Shown here one piece after another: positions 1 to 8,817 of a stretch of 64,000 nt of DNA. The translations under genes were made by a program, and so were the position numbers. The number at the start of each line of letters is the position of its first letter. Position 1 is the first letter of the stretch. The DNA is taken from positions 553,155-617,154 of the forward strand of contig NZ_QMHO01000003.1 of assembly GCF_003313505.1 (NCBI RefSeq), in the 5' to 3' direction. Under the pieces are notes generated by a model. The model was not told the DNA's origin. It was given only the letters and a program-made list of their open reading frames with translations, and made no database searches. Origin of the DNA: Pedobacter nanyangensis. GTDB taxonomy: Bacteria > Bacteroidota > Bacteroidia > Sphingobacteriales > Sphingobacteriaceae.

Positions 1-2215
1 TAGGTGACACGTTAACGCCAGTAGCACCGTTTAGGGCAAAGGCATATCTTTTTGCACCTGCATTCTGATTCTCTAACAACCAGGTTCCATTTGCAAAAGT
101 TGGATAGCTGCCTGTAACCACTAATGGACTACCGTTTAACAACCCAGATTTCAACAACGTACTGGTGGCAAAATTATCGGTAGAGTACTCGATGGCAAAA
201 TTTCCAGTGGTATTAAAAACGGCCAAATTGAACAAAATAGAATCCACTCTTACTTCATAGGTACTGCTTGGCTTTACACTAATTTCAATATGTTTGGTTT
301 TATCGGTCATGTTTTTTAAACCATTGTCGGTTTGCCAGCTTCCACCATCTGCCGCAGGGGCAAATTGCACCCCAGAAGTAGTAGAAAAAGGCACGTTATT
401 TCCGGTCGATTGATTAGATAAAACATAACTCTTTAAATCTAACGAAGCAGTTGTTATACCTTCTTTCAAATAAGAAGCGTTTAAGTTTTGCGCAAAGCTG
501 ATGCTAGCGATTGCCTTGCTATTTACCAAAGGCTGATTTAAGGTTTCGCCACTGGCTGCAATGGTTTTATTATGGCTCCCTGTTCCAGAAACGAAAGTAA
601 TGTTCCCCGAATAAAGTCCCGCGGCGCTTGCGTTTAAACGCACTAACACAGATTTAGAAACCAGCAAACCATTGGTTACCGTTAATACTAACGGACTTGA
701 GTTATCTTTCCAGGTTAGGCCATTGTCGGCACTTACCTCGAAATTAACAGGTGGTGTTACCGTAACATCCGTTTGTAAATATTCGCCACTTAAAGATAAA
801 ACCTGTGTTGCCGAAGGTTTATCTATCCCTTGTTTAAATGCCTGCAACGTACCGGTTAAGCTCATTACGGGTATTGCGGCAATTGTAGCACTTTCTGAGC
901 GCACGGTTCCATTGGCGGAGCTCGCTTCTACATAATACTCATAGGTAGACATGGAAGGAGGAACCGTTTCTTTTCCAGTGCTTGGCGCATAAGCTAGGTT
1001 TACATCGTTGCCAGTAATGGTTTGCTCGTTCACCAAAATTGGGCTTCCACCATCCGCTATGCGATATAAGCGGTAGGTCACATTATTTTCAGGCCAGTTC
1101 AAGTTCCATTTAAAAGTGAGTTCTGTTCCTGTTTTGGTGTACCTGAAATTGGAAATGGCCAGCCTGTTTGCGGGCACGGCGTTGCCGTCTAAAAAAACCG
1201 CATACGGATCCCAAACCACATTATTTCTGTCTTTGAAAACGATGTTATTGTCCAAGTATTCGGCAACTTCACCGGCGTTTAATTGCTTCGACCAACTTAC
1301 CCTCGAGGCAATGTTTAACGGGTTTCCACTCATGTCCATCGAATTGTATTCCGCATAAATGATTTTACTGACATCAGTACCTGCGTCCCAAATTGACCAT
1401 CCTTCTGGTTTCACTACATTGCTCATTTTGGTGTTTACAAATACCGTGGCCGAAGTTGCCTTAGGTTCGGCCGTGGCGGCATCATTTTGCCAAGGCCTGC
1501 CCAACACATATTTGGTGGTACCTCTATTGGCTATGATTTCGCAATTTCTGAATAACAAGCCCTTGCTTTCCCTGGTATTGGATGCCGTGATATAACTGCT
1601 GGTCTGGTTGTCCACCCGATCTCTTGGATAAATGGTACATTCATCAAATACCGTTTTGGCATTGCCGAAGATAAAATCAACCACACCTTCGATATAACAT
1701 TTGTATAAGGATTGCGGGTATTTAGAATTGTAGGAAAGAAAAGTGTCTTGCCCGCCCAAAAACCTGCAATTTTTGAAAGAGGCTCTGTCACCACTTACAT
1801 TAATGGCCAAAGCTTGTGGCGCATCGCCGGTGGTGTTTTCGAAGGTGATGTGTGCCGCACTAAAATCATCAGCATTGATAATTACCGAAGCCGAATTTGC
1901 CGTACCATAAGTACCACCTCCCGGGATATTCTTTCCGTTATAGTTGTTGTAGGTGATGATGGTTTTGGCCACATCTTCTCCAATAAACTGGATAAAAGGT
2001 TTACTGATGGTTAAGTTTTCATAATAAACTCCTTTTTTGATAAATATCCGATACGGAGCAGTAGCGTTAGCGGGTGCTGCATTTAGTGCCGCTTGGATGG
2101 TAGTATAATTACCCGTCCCGTTCGGATCAACGGTAGCCTGATATTGTGCCTTCGCCTGAAGGGCCGCAAGCCATAACACCATGCCGAAAATAGTTTTTAA
2201 AAGATGCCTTTTCAT
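1..2215 (-). CDS. Pectinesterase (carbohydrate esterase family 8), 3' end outside window
   Basis: Secreted pectin methylesterase that removes methyl esters from homogalacturonan, preparing it for pectate lyase. The ATG at 2215 gives a signal peptide of about 24 residues ending in AKAQ. The CE8 beta-helix spans about residues 25-310. Family motifs are visible: Q135 region, GGQDT with D157, VDFIFG with D180 (the catalytic aspartate pair) and GRPW with R240. After it come a fibronectin-like segment (about 320-420) and beta-sandwich regions without a clear family. The reading frame is open for 738 codons to base 1, so the C-terminus, probably a T9SS sorting domain as in its neighbours, lies outside. 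It is followed upstream on the same strand by a pectate lyase, which supports joint pectin use. The catalytic call is firm; the C-terminal regions are not assigned. Confidence 0.93.
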   Translation of the reverse strand, partial: MKRHLLKTIFGMVLWLAALQAKAQYQATVDPNGTGNYTTIQAALNAAPANATAPYRIFIKKGVYYENLTISKPFIQFIGEDVAKTIITYNNYNGKNIPGGGTYGTANSASVIINADDFSAAHITFENTTGDAPQALAINVSGDRASFKNCRFLGGQDTFLSYNSKYPQSLYKCYIEGVVDFIFGNAKTVFDECTIYPRDRVDNQTSSYITASNTRESKGLLFRNCEIIANRGTTKYVLGRPWQNDAATAEPKATSATVFVNTKMSNVVKPEGWSIWDAGTDVSKIIYAEYNSMDMSGNPLNIASRVSWSKQLNAGEVAEYLDNNIVFKDRNNVVWDPYAVFLDGNAVPANRLAISNFRYTKTGTELTFKWNLNWPENNVTYRLYRIADGGSPILVNEQTITGNDVNLAYAPSTGKETVPPSMSTYEYYVEASSANGTVRSESATIAAIPVMSLTGTLQAFKQGIDKPSATQVLSLSGEYLQTDVTVTPPVNFEVSADNGLTWKDNSSPLVLTVTNGLLVSKSVLVRLNASAAGLYSGNITFVSGTGSHNKTIAASGETLNQPLVNSKAIASISFAQNLNASYLKEGITTASLDLKSYVLSNQSTGNNVPFSTTSGVQFAPAADGGSWQTDNGLKNMTDKTKHIEISVKPSSTYEVRVDSILFNLAVFNTTGNFAIEYSTDNFATSTLLKSGLLNGSPLVVTGSYPTFANGTWLLENQNAGAKRYAFALNGATGVNVSP

Positions 2216-2240
2216 TTTTTTATGTTCATGAATTTGGAGA

Positions 2241-2269
2241 AAAGGGAGAAGCCAACGAGCGCTCCCTTT
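2241..2269 (-). terminator. Hairpin downstream of the pectate lyase gene
   Basis: Perfect 8-bp arms AAAGGGAG and CTCCCTTT (2241-2248 and 2262-2269) lie 20 bases past the pectate lyase stop. On the minus strand a short T-rich stretch follows. It would separate the lyase from the methylesterase transcript at least partly. Confidence 0.5.
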
Positions 2270-2288
2270 GTTGCTGTCGAGAATAGCG

Positions 2289-5200
2289 TTATTTCTTGAT
2301 TACTTTTACCTGCTGTTGCTGTCCGTCTATATTTACTTTGATGATATAGAATCCATTAGCCAAGTGAGCGAGATTGATACTGGTATCTGTTTGTCCTTTA
2401 CTTAGTTTTAAGAAGCCTTTTTGCTGCCCCTGTGTATCGTAAACGCTTAATGTTCCTGTGGTTTTAACCGCAGCGTGTTCAACGGTAATTAAACTACTAG
2501 TGGGATTTGGGTAGGCGCTGAATTGGGTTACTATCGCTGAAAGATTAATGTTTTTGATTTCACTAATGGTGGCTTGACCATCCTTATCATATTGTTTAAG
2601 CTGATAATAGCTATTGCCAGATAAAGGCGCACGGTCTGTAAAACGATACTGATGTTCGCCTGCTGTATTAAAAGAAGCCTGCGTATTGATGACCACAAAA
2701 TCGCCGTCATCACCTTTTCTCAATACCTCAAACTTGTCTGTATTTCTTTCGTTAGCGGTTTTCCAGGTTACATTTACCTGTGGGCTAGTAGCCGTTCCTG
2801 ATTTTTTAGCTTCAAAGCTCAATAAATCCAAAGGCAGCACATCTGGGAACCAATCTACCTTGTCTGCTCCGGCATAAATTGGCACCAATACCCTTACCAC
2901 CGAGGCTGGCAATGCGGTATAACTGTAATACGTAGATGGGTCGAAAACACTACCAGGGTTCAGTTCATCAAATTTTACCGACCTGCCGCCAGGGTTTAGC
3001 ATGGCTGGATTAATTTGGGCAGTAATTACCGGCAAACCCGAATCATCGTATTCATTGCCTACTTGTTTTAATCCAACTGCTGGCTTATTGCCTGTTTTTG
3101 AAGTAAAGGTATCATCTGTATTATTACCAAAAACGGCTTTAAAATCTGCAGATGTCCTGTCGGCATACATTCCCCAACGTGTATTCAAGTAGAAGTTGTT
3201 TTCTGCAAATACGTTGGCGCCAATAGCTGCTGCAATTCCGTAAAGTTTTACGCCTTCACTTAAACAGTTCAATACGTGCACTTCACCAAATCTCACCCTT
3301 GGGTTTCTAGAATTGGTATTTAGGAAATGATTGGCATAATGGGTCACTTTCAAACGGCCAACATCTTTACTGGCATTGTTATCCGAGTGGCCAATCAATC
3401 CCGTTTTCCAGCTATTGCGATAAAGGGTCCAGGAAATGGTGATATAACTTGCGCCATCCTTAATGTCAATTCCTCCATCAGGATGTTCCGAATCAGTAGG
3501 CATCGTGGTAGGATGTCCAACGGTACAGTGATCTACCCAAATGTGGTTGGTTTCGGTATTACCGATGTTGATGCCATCATCGTAGTAATCTTGAAAAGAG
3601 ATATTTCTGATGATGATATTTTGGCTTCTCTTGATATTAATCCCAAACTTGAACACCACATTTTTACGTCCTATGATGGTTAAGTTGGCCTGCTCCTGGA
3701 TATCGAGCATGTGATTTCCCCAAACACTGATCGAAGGGTTTAAAGTCACATCTTCATAAATGCCTGGTTCCAAAACAATGGTGAGCGGACTGGCATCCAT
3801 GTATTTGTATCGGATCCTGTTGTAAAGGGTTTGCGCCAATTTGTTAAATTCTGCCGGGCCATTGATGTAGATGGTTTTATTGGTAAAACCTGGCACTACA
3901 GCATCTCCACCGGTAGTGGGTCCTGTAAAGCCATCGGCAGTTATGGAAGCAAAACCAACTGGTTGTTTAAAGTTAATGTTCAGGTTATCGGTAAAGGTGG
4001 CGGTGATATTTTTGTGGGCATTTACCGTAATCACTTGTGAAGCCGTATTCCCTGTCAAATCGCCCGACCAGCCTTGAAAAGTAGACCCCAGCACCGAACT
4101 GGCAGTAACGGTCACTTGCGTTCCATCGGGATACTCTCCACCCGCTGGATTAAGCGTCACGCTTCCAATTCCAGCCGTAGTTACGTTAATTTTATACGTA
4201 TTGATGACCCTGAAATTGGCAACCACGGTTTTATTACTGTTCATGACCAAAGTAGCAGGATTAGTATTCCCTGTCAAATCGCCTGTCCAGTTGTCCAATT
4301 TCAATGCAGGTTTTTCTTCTGCCAAAAGGGTTACGGTTTCGCCTGAAAAGTAGCTATTACCTACCCTACTTGGACTTAATGCCACCGTTCCGCCGTTGGT
4401 ACTTGTTATGTTTAAGGCATAAGAAGCACATTGGGATCCTGATAAATCCAAGCGATCTAAATTTGGTCCGTCGGTAGTCTCCCAGGTCAGTTTAATTTTA
4501 TTGACGCCTGCATTGAGGTTCACGGAAACAATCGCTTCTGTCCAGTCGGTAAAAGTTGCCGTACGAGGGAAATCAATATTTTGTACAAAAACATCATTTA
4601 CATATAATGCTGCGGTGCGGTTTTCGTCCTTGGCAAAAGAATATCTCAACTTAGCAGTTTGTACACCCGCTTGTTGGTTACATACGGTAAATGTAATTTG
4701 GTTTTCGCCACCCGCCAAAAAGTCGATAAAACCTGAGCCGGTAAAACCTATATGTTGCGCATCCACTTTACCCGTAAAGTCAGCATGTTCTGCTTCATAA
4801 GTGGTGAAAGTGAGGTTTGGGTCAACAATGGCTACGGTAATGGTCCATGATTTGGTGCTGCCATTTTGAGCCGTTACCACATAATTTACTGGGACACTAA
4901 AATTTTGAGCGCTATTGGTGGCGGGATTTACCGAGGCAAACGGAGACACTTGGAAAGTAACGGGCGTTAAAGCGGTTAAATTAGTGCCAAGCGGCATGGT
5001 GACCAAAATTTGTCCTGTATTGCTATTGATAGAAGCGTTTCCAATTTGGTCGTTAGAAAGTTTAAAGGCCGTAACTTCTTTTTCTGTAGACTGCACTGCG
5101 GTGGTGGTTACCGTCCAGCTTTTGGTGGTGGTACCATCTTGAGCGGTTACCACATAATTTACAGGATTGGTAAAATCACGGGCGGCTGTTGCCGAAGGGC

Positions 5201-5867
5201 TAACGGTGGCACCATTTGAAATGGTAAAAGTACCAGGTACTATGTTAACCAAATTAACTCCCGTGGCCACATTTACGTTAATGGTACCTGCGGCATAGTT
5301 AATCGTTTCTGTACCTACTTGGCCAGGCAGTTTAAACGCGGTTACTTCTACATCAGAACTGATGGAAGCCTCTCCAGCTTCCACATACAAATCGTGTATC
5401 TGGGTATTTCCCGAGCTAGCTGTTAATCTGATAATGATGTTGTTTGCGCTTTTTAAAGCCTGGAAAGCAGCCTGGCTGGTTAAATCAAATTCAGCTGCGG
5501 TAGATACGCTTAACGTAGAGGCGATATTTTGGAACGAAGTGCCATTATTGGTACTGTAGCTTACCGTTACCGTTCTGGTTGAGGTAGCTGTACTCTTCAT
5601 ATTCACTTTGAAAACACTGCAGCTTGGCAAATTTACGTCAAGGTATTGTGTAGTGGCATTTATTTGCACCATTCCCTTGGAGCAAACGCCATCGGCAGCC
5701 TTGGTTGGGCTAAGCGTTCCATTACTGGTAAGGCCCGCGGGCAAGGCACTTTGCTGAAAGTTATAGCTATATTTCCCATCGCTGCCAAAGGTTACCTGCT
5801 GTGCATGCAGCTGCAATACGCACAAAAGGAACATTATGCCTAATAAAAAAGGTTTTAAATATTTCAT
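2289..5867 (-). CDS. Multidomain PL1 pectate lyase with T9SS sorting domain
   Basis: Secreted pectate lyase of about 1192 residues. The reading frame extends to a TTG at 5888, but the ATG at 5867 gives a clean signal peptide (residues 1-23, ending LHAQ). In order I see: a region of unknown type (24-170); two tandem DUF5018-like beta domains (about 173-255 and 263-346, each ending in a TKSWT segment); a CBM6/35-like carbohydrate-binding module (about 355-477) opening with YEAEHA; two bacterial B-repeat-like units with WTGDLTGNT/WSGDLTGNT (about 480-627); the PL1 parallel beta-helix (about 635-960) with IWVDHCTV, DGGIDIKDG and RNPRVRFG, the last carrying the catalytic arginine region; and a C-terminal T9SS type A sorting domain (about 1118-1192, YPNPT start, VIKK end). 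The partner methylesterase lies downstream. Function is firm; substrate preference is inferred. Confidence 0.93.
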   Translation of the reverse strand: MKYLKPFLLGIMFLLCVLQLHAQQVTFGSDGKYSYNFQQSALPAGLTSNGTLSPTKAADGVCSKGMVQINATTQYLDVNLPSCSVFKVNMKSTATSTRTVTVSYSTNNGTSFQNIASTLSVSTAAEFDLTSQAAFQALKSANNIIIRLTASSGNTQIHDLYVEAGEASISSDVEVTAFKLPGQVGTETINYAAGTINVNVATGVNLVNIVPGTFTISNGATVSPSATAARDFTNPVNYVVTAQDGTTTKSWTVTTTAVQSTEKEVTAFKLSNDQIGNASINSNTGQILVTMPLGTNLTALTPVTFQVSPFASVNPATNSAQNFSVPVNYVVTAQNGSTKSWTITVAIVDPNLTFTTYEAEHADFTGKVDAQHIGFTGSGFIDFLAGGENQITFTVCNQQAGVQTAKLRYSFAKDENRTAALYVNDVFVQNIDFPRTATFTDWTEAIVSVNLNAGVNKIKLTWETTDGPNLDRLDLSGSQCASYALNITSTNGGTVALSPSRVGNSYFSGETVTLLAEEKPALKLDNWTGDLTGNTNPATLVMNSNKTVVANFRVINTYKINVTTAGIGSVTLNPAGGEYPDGTQVTVTASSVLGSTFQGWSGDLTGNTASQVITVNAHKNITATFTDNLNINFKQPVGFASITADGFTGPTTGGDAVVPGFTNKTIYINGPAEFNKLAQTLYNRIRYKYMDASPLTIVLEPGIYEDVTLNPSISVWGNHMLDIQEQANLTIIGRKNVVFKFGINIKRSQNIIIRNISFQDYYDDGINIGNTETNHIWVDHCTVGHPTTMPTDSEHPDGGIDIKDGASYITISWTLYRNSWKTGLIGHSDNNASKDVGRLKVTHYANHFLNTNSRNPRVRFGEVHVLNCLSEGVKLYGIAAAIGANVFAENNFYLNTRWGMYADRTSADFKAVFGNNTDDTFTSKTGNKPAVGLKQVGNEYDDSGLPVITAQINPAMLNPGGRSVKFDELNPGSVFDPSTYYSYTALPASVVRVLVPIYAGADKVDWFPDVLPLDLLSFEAKKSGTATSPQVNVTWKTANERNTDKFEVLRKGDDGDFVVINTQASFNTAGEHQYRFTDRAPLSGNSYYQLKQYDKDGQATISEIKNINLSAIVTQFSAYPNPTSSLITVEHAAVKTTGTLSVYDTQGQQKGFLKLSKGQTDTSINLAHLANGFYIIKVNIDGQQQQVKVIKK

Positions 5868-5944
5868 CTCTTCAAATAATTTAGACAATAGCCATCTAGT
5901 ACCGCCCCGTAAAGACAGTTGGATATTTTAATGATTGGAACGGA

Positions 5945-7006
5945 TTATTTTTTGATAAACTTTTGTGATTGGGTTTGTCCGTTGATTTCGTAAACCAATA
6001 AATAAGTACCCGAGGCAAGCGAGGCCACATTGATGGTGGTGGAAGCAGTGCCGGTGTTGGCATTGGCTTTTATCAACGATCTTCCATCCAAGCCTACCAC
6101 TTTTAACACGCCGGTGCTTTTCACATTTTCGTGGTTTACAACCAGCTCGTGGCTTGCGGGATTAGGTTGTAAGCTTAAGCTAATGCCTTCTATTTTAACA
6201 TGGACAACATCGCTGTAAGTATGCGTGCCATCTTTATCACGCTGCTTTAAGCGATAATAAGCATTGCCCACAAAAGGATTTTTATCGGTGAAACTATAAT
6301 CATGTACACCCGTTGTATTTTTGCTTTGCACGGTGGCCATTGCAGAAAAATCCGTGCCATCAGCTTTTCTTTCTACCACAAAATCTTGCGTGTTCACTTC
6401 ATTGGTGGTTTTCCAGTTTAAGTTTACGGTTTTCCCTAAGGCATCTGGCTTTGCAGCAAAAGAGAGCAGCTCCAGGGGCAGATAATCAGTTGGCAGGGTA
6501 TAATCTGCAAAACCAGCCGCTACAAAATATAAGCGGGCGGTACTGGAGGTGCGCTTGATTTGTACAAATTTGGCTCCTCCATTTGGGATGGTAAATTCGG
6601 CCAAAATTCCGGGAGCGGGAGCCCCAGCAGACATGGTGTGCGTTAACGTCCCCTCTATGGCAGAAGCACTGGAACCATAACTGACCGAGATCCCAGATAC
6701 ACTCGAGTTTCCTGTGCCTCTATATTGCACAGAAATTTTAGTGATATTATTTGCCGACAATGAGGTAAGCGCAACATTTCTTGTGGTATTATTTAACGTG
6801 TAATAAAAAAATCCCGAGGTACCATCTGCTACCACACCGGTAGTTTCGTAGTCGAGCTTGATGTTGTTTTGAGTATTGGTTCCACTAACTACATCCGTAG
6901 ATGTTGTTGTTGCCGGCCCAGGAACTTTATAGGTAAGTTGCTGAGCTTTGGTTACCAGGGCAAAGAGCATACAAAGGCATGCGAAAAAAGGTAAAGTTTT
7001 TTTCAT
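5945..7006 (-). CDS. Secreted T9SS cargo protein of unknown function
   Basis: Protein of 353 residues. A signal peptide (1-21, ending TKAQ) is followed by a beta-rich Thr/Ser-rich region (about 22-170) that I do not recognise. It resembles short ligand-binding sandwich domains fused to T9SS signals and may bind carbohydrate. Residues 175-280 form an FN3-like linker with the LNWKTTNEVNT and YYRLKQRDKDG motifs that usually precede the sorting domain. The C-terminus (about 285-353, LQPNPA to KFIKK) is a T9SS type A signal. It lies 77 bases before the pectate lyase start on the same strand, so it probably belongs to the same pectin locus. The linker and tail are very like those of the pectate lyase. 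No catalytic motif was found. Confidence 0.85.
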   Translation of the reverse strand: MKKTLPFFACLCMLFALVTKAQQLTYKVPGPATTTSTDVVSGTNTQNNIKLDYETTGVVADGTSGFFYYTLNNTTRNVALTSLSANNITKISVQYRGTGNSSVSGISVSYGSSASAIEGTLTHTMSAGAPAPGILAEFTIPNGGAKFVQIKRTSSTARLYFVAAGFADYTLPTDYLPLELLSFAAKPDALGKTVNLNWKTTNEVNTQDFVVERKADGTDFSAMATVQSKNTTGVHDYSFTDKNPFVGNAYYRLKQRDKDGTHTYSDVVHVKIEGISLSLQPNPASHELVVNHENVKSTGVLKVVGLDGRSLIKANANTGTASTTINVASLASGTYLLVYEINGQTQSQKFIKK

Positions 7007-7306
7007 AACAATTAGGTTTACAAATTTGGTCAGGTAAGATTTTAGCGTACCTTTTTACCTCGCATGCAAAAGGCTAAAAAACACATCATTATCTAAAATC
7101 TACTACAGATTTAAGCATTTGTTTTTTTTAATGAAAGAGAAAACTGTGCAATCGTTCTCGGAAAAAAAAATGCTTACAAGGCTCAAAAAAGCCACAGAAA
7201 CCGTTGAAAATGAAGTTATAGCCGACTAAAACCCAAGGATTTTATCTTTTACTTTTTTTTGTCAGCTACAATATCAGCAAAAAGTATTCGTTAGGGTGGC
7301 TGCCAA
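7007..7306. other. 300-base intergenic stretch with one possible 32-codon ORF
   Basis: AT-rich spacer between nnr and the T9SS cargo gene, both on the minus strand. The only feature seen is a short plus-strand ORF, 7131-7229 (ATG to TAA, 32 residues, start MKEKTVQSF, strongly charged). I see no convincing promoter, terminator or RNA fold. Confidence 0.4.
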
Positions 7307-8794
7307 TTATTTGATTCTGTTTAAAATTTTAGGAATAGCTTTAGATAAGGTCGAGGCAGAAATTACCTCACGATTTTTCGCCAAAGTATCGCCAGTTTTC
7401 CCGTGCAGATATACGCCTAAAATAGCAGCTTGTTCACCTGTATATCCCTGAGCCATAAAACCAGTGATCATCCCAGTTAAAACATCGCCCATGCCGCCTT
7501 GTGCCATAGCGGGATTGCCGGTTAGATTAATGCAAATTTCGCCCGATGGCAAAGCTATAAAAGTGTATTGGTTTTTAAGGACGATCACCATTTGTAGTGC
7601 TTTGGATTTTTGCCTGGCAGTTTCCACCCTATCCCACCAGTTTTGATGTTCGCCAAACAAACGATCAAACTCCTTTAAGTGCGGGGTGATGATGCTTTGT
7701 TGAGGTATTTTCTTTAACAATTCCTGTTGAGCAGCAATGATATTTAGCGCATCGGCATCTAATATGAGCGGTTGGGCTTGTGCAAGCAAATATTCAAGCA
7801 ATTGGGTTTGTTCCAAGCCAACCCCAAGCCCTGGTCCAACGGCAACAGCCTGGTATTTGTTTAATGATGTTTTTTGAAGGGCGTTCCTGCTTAAAAACAT
7901 CGCCTCTGGCAAACTTACATTTAAAGCAGTTAAGCCGCTTTGCGGAATGCTGGCGGTTACCAAACCCACGCCACTATGTAAGCAGGCACCTGTTGCCAAT
8001 AAGGCTGCGCCCATGGTTTCGGTATGGCCAGCAAGTATTAGTGCATGTCCGTAAGTTCCTTTATGAGAAAATTTTTCGCGGGGTTTTAAGGTATCACCAA
8101 CAAATTGATGGGTAATTAACTTCCAATCACTAGGTAAACTTTGAATATAATCTTCGTCCAAGCCAATAGGTACTACTTTAAACTTTTTCAAAGCTTTGGC
8201 ACTTTCGGGGAAGAAAAAGTTGATTTTTGGCAATTGAAAACTGATGGTTAAAGCTGCTTTGATCCCTTGGTAAGGCAGTTTTATTTCGCCTTCGCTACTG
8301 AAACCGGTAGGTACATCTACGGATACGACCGTTACGCTTGAAGCATTGATCAAAGCAACCAATTCCGCATAGGCTCCAGTCAAAAGCTTGTTTAAACCAG
8401 CACCTATCAGCGCATCTATCACGATTTCATTGTTCAAGAATTCCAGCTCATTCGTGTTGTTGAAAACAGGAACACTGGGCACCTGTTGCTTCAATCGCTC
8501 AAGGTTGATCTTATAATCGGCTGAGGAATTTGAGGAGAAGTGGGTTAACAGTACCCGAACATTTGAAAAACCTTTACCGGCCAATATCCTTGCAATAGCC
8601 AAACCATCGCCACCGTTATTTCCTTGTCCGCAGGCCACCAAAATAGCTTGCTGCCGATCAGGATAAGCCCTTGCAAAAGCTGCTACAAACGCTAAAGCTG
8701 CTTTTTCCATCAAATCAATGGAAGCAATGGGTTGATGTTGGATGGTATAAGCATCAACGGCTTTAATTTGTGAAGCAGTAAGCAGGTTTTTCAT
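7307..8794 (-). CDS. nnr: Bifunctional NAD(P)H-hydrate epimerase / ADP-dependent NAD(P)H-hydrate dehydratase
   Basis: Repairs NAD(P)H damaged by hydration. The N-terminal YjeF_N domain (about 1-215) interconverts R- and S-hydrates; the C-terminal ribokinase-like domain (about 225-495) dehydrates the S form using ADP. Visible motifs are the epimerase signature NNGGDGLA (about 60-67) and the dehydratase signature GGMGDVLTG (about 439-447), whose aspartate is the catalytic base. At 495 residues it has the normal length of the fused bacterial enzyme. The start ATG lies 23 bases after the helicase stop, so the two are probably cotranscribed. No frameshift or missing motif was seen. Confidence 0.96.
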   Translation of the reverse strand: MKNLLTASQIKAVDAYTIQHQPIASIDLMEKAALAFVAAFARAYPDRQQAILVACGQGNNGGDGLAIARILAGKGFSNVRVLLTHFSSNSSADYKINLERLKQQVPSVPVFNNTNELEFLNNEIVIDALIGAGLNKLLTGAYAELVALINASSVTVVSVDVPTGFSSEGEIKLPYQGIKAALTISFQLPKINFFFPESAKALKKFKVVPIGLDEDYIQSLPSDWKLITHQFVGDTLKPREKFSHKGTYGHALILAGHTETMGAALLATGACLHSGVGLVTASIPQSGLTALNVSLPEAMFLSRNALQKTSLNKYQAVAVGPGLGVGLEQTQLLEYLLAQAQPLILDADALNIIAAQQELLKKIPQQSIITPHLKEFDRLFGEHQNWWDRVETARQKSKALQMVIVLKNQYTFIALPSGEICINLTGNPAMAQGGMGDVLTGMITGFMAQGYTGEQAAILGVYLHGKTGDTLAKNREVISASTLSKAIPKILNRIK

Positions 8795-8817
8795 CCGTGT
8801 TAACGATTAATGGTTTT

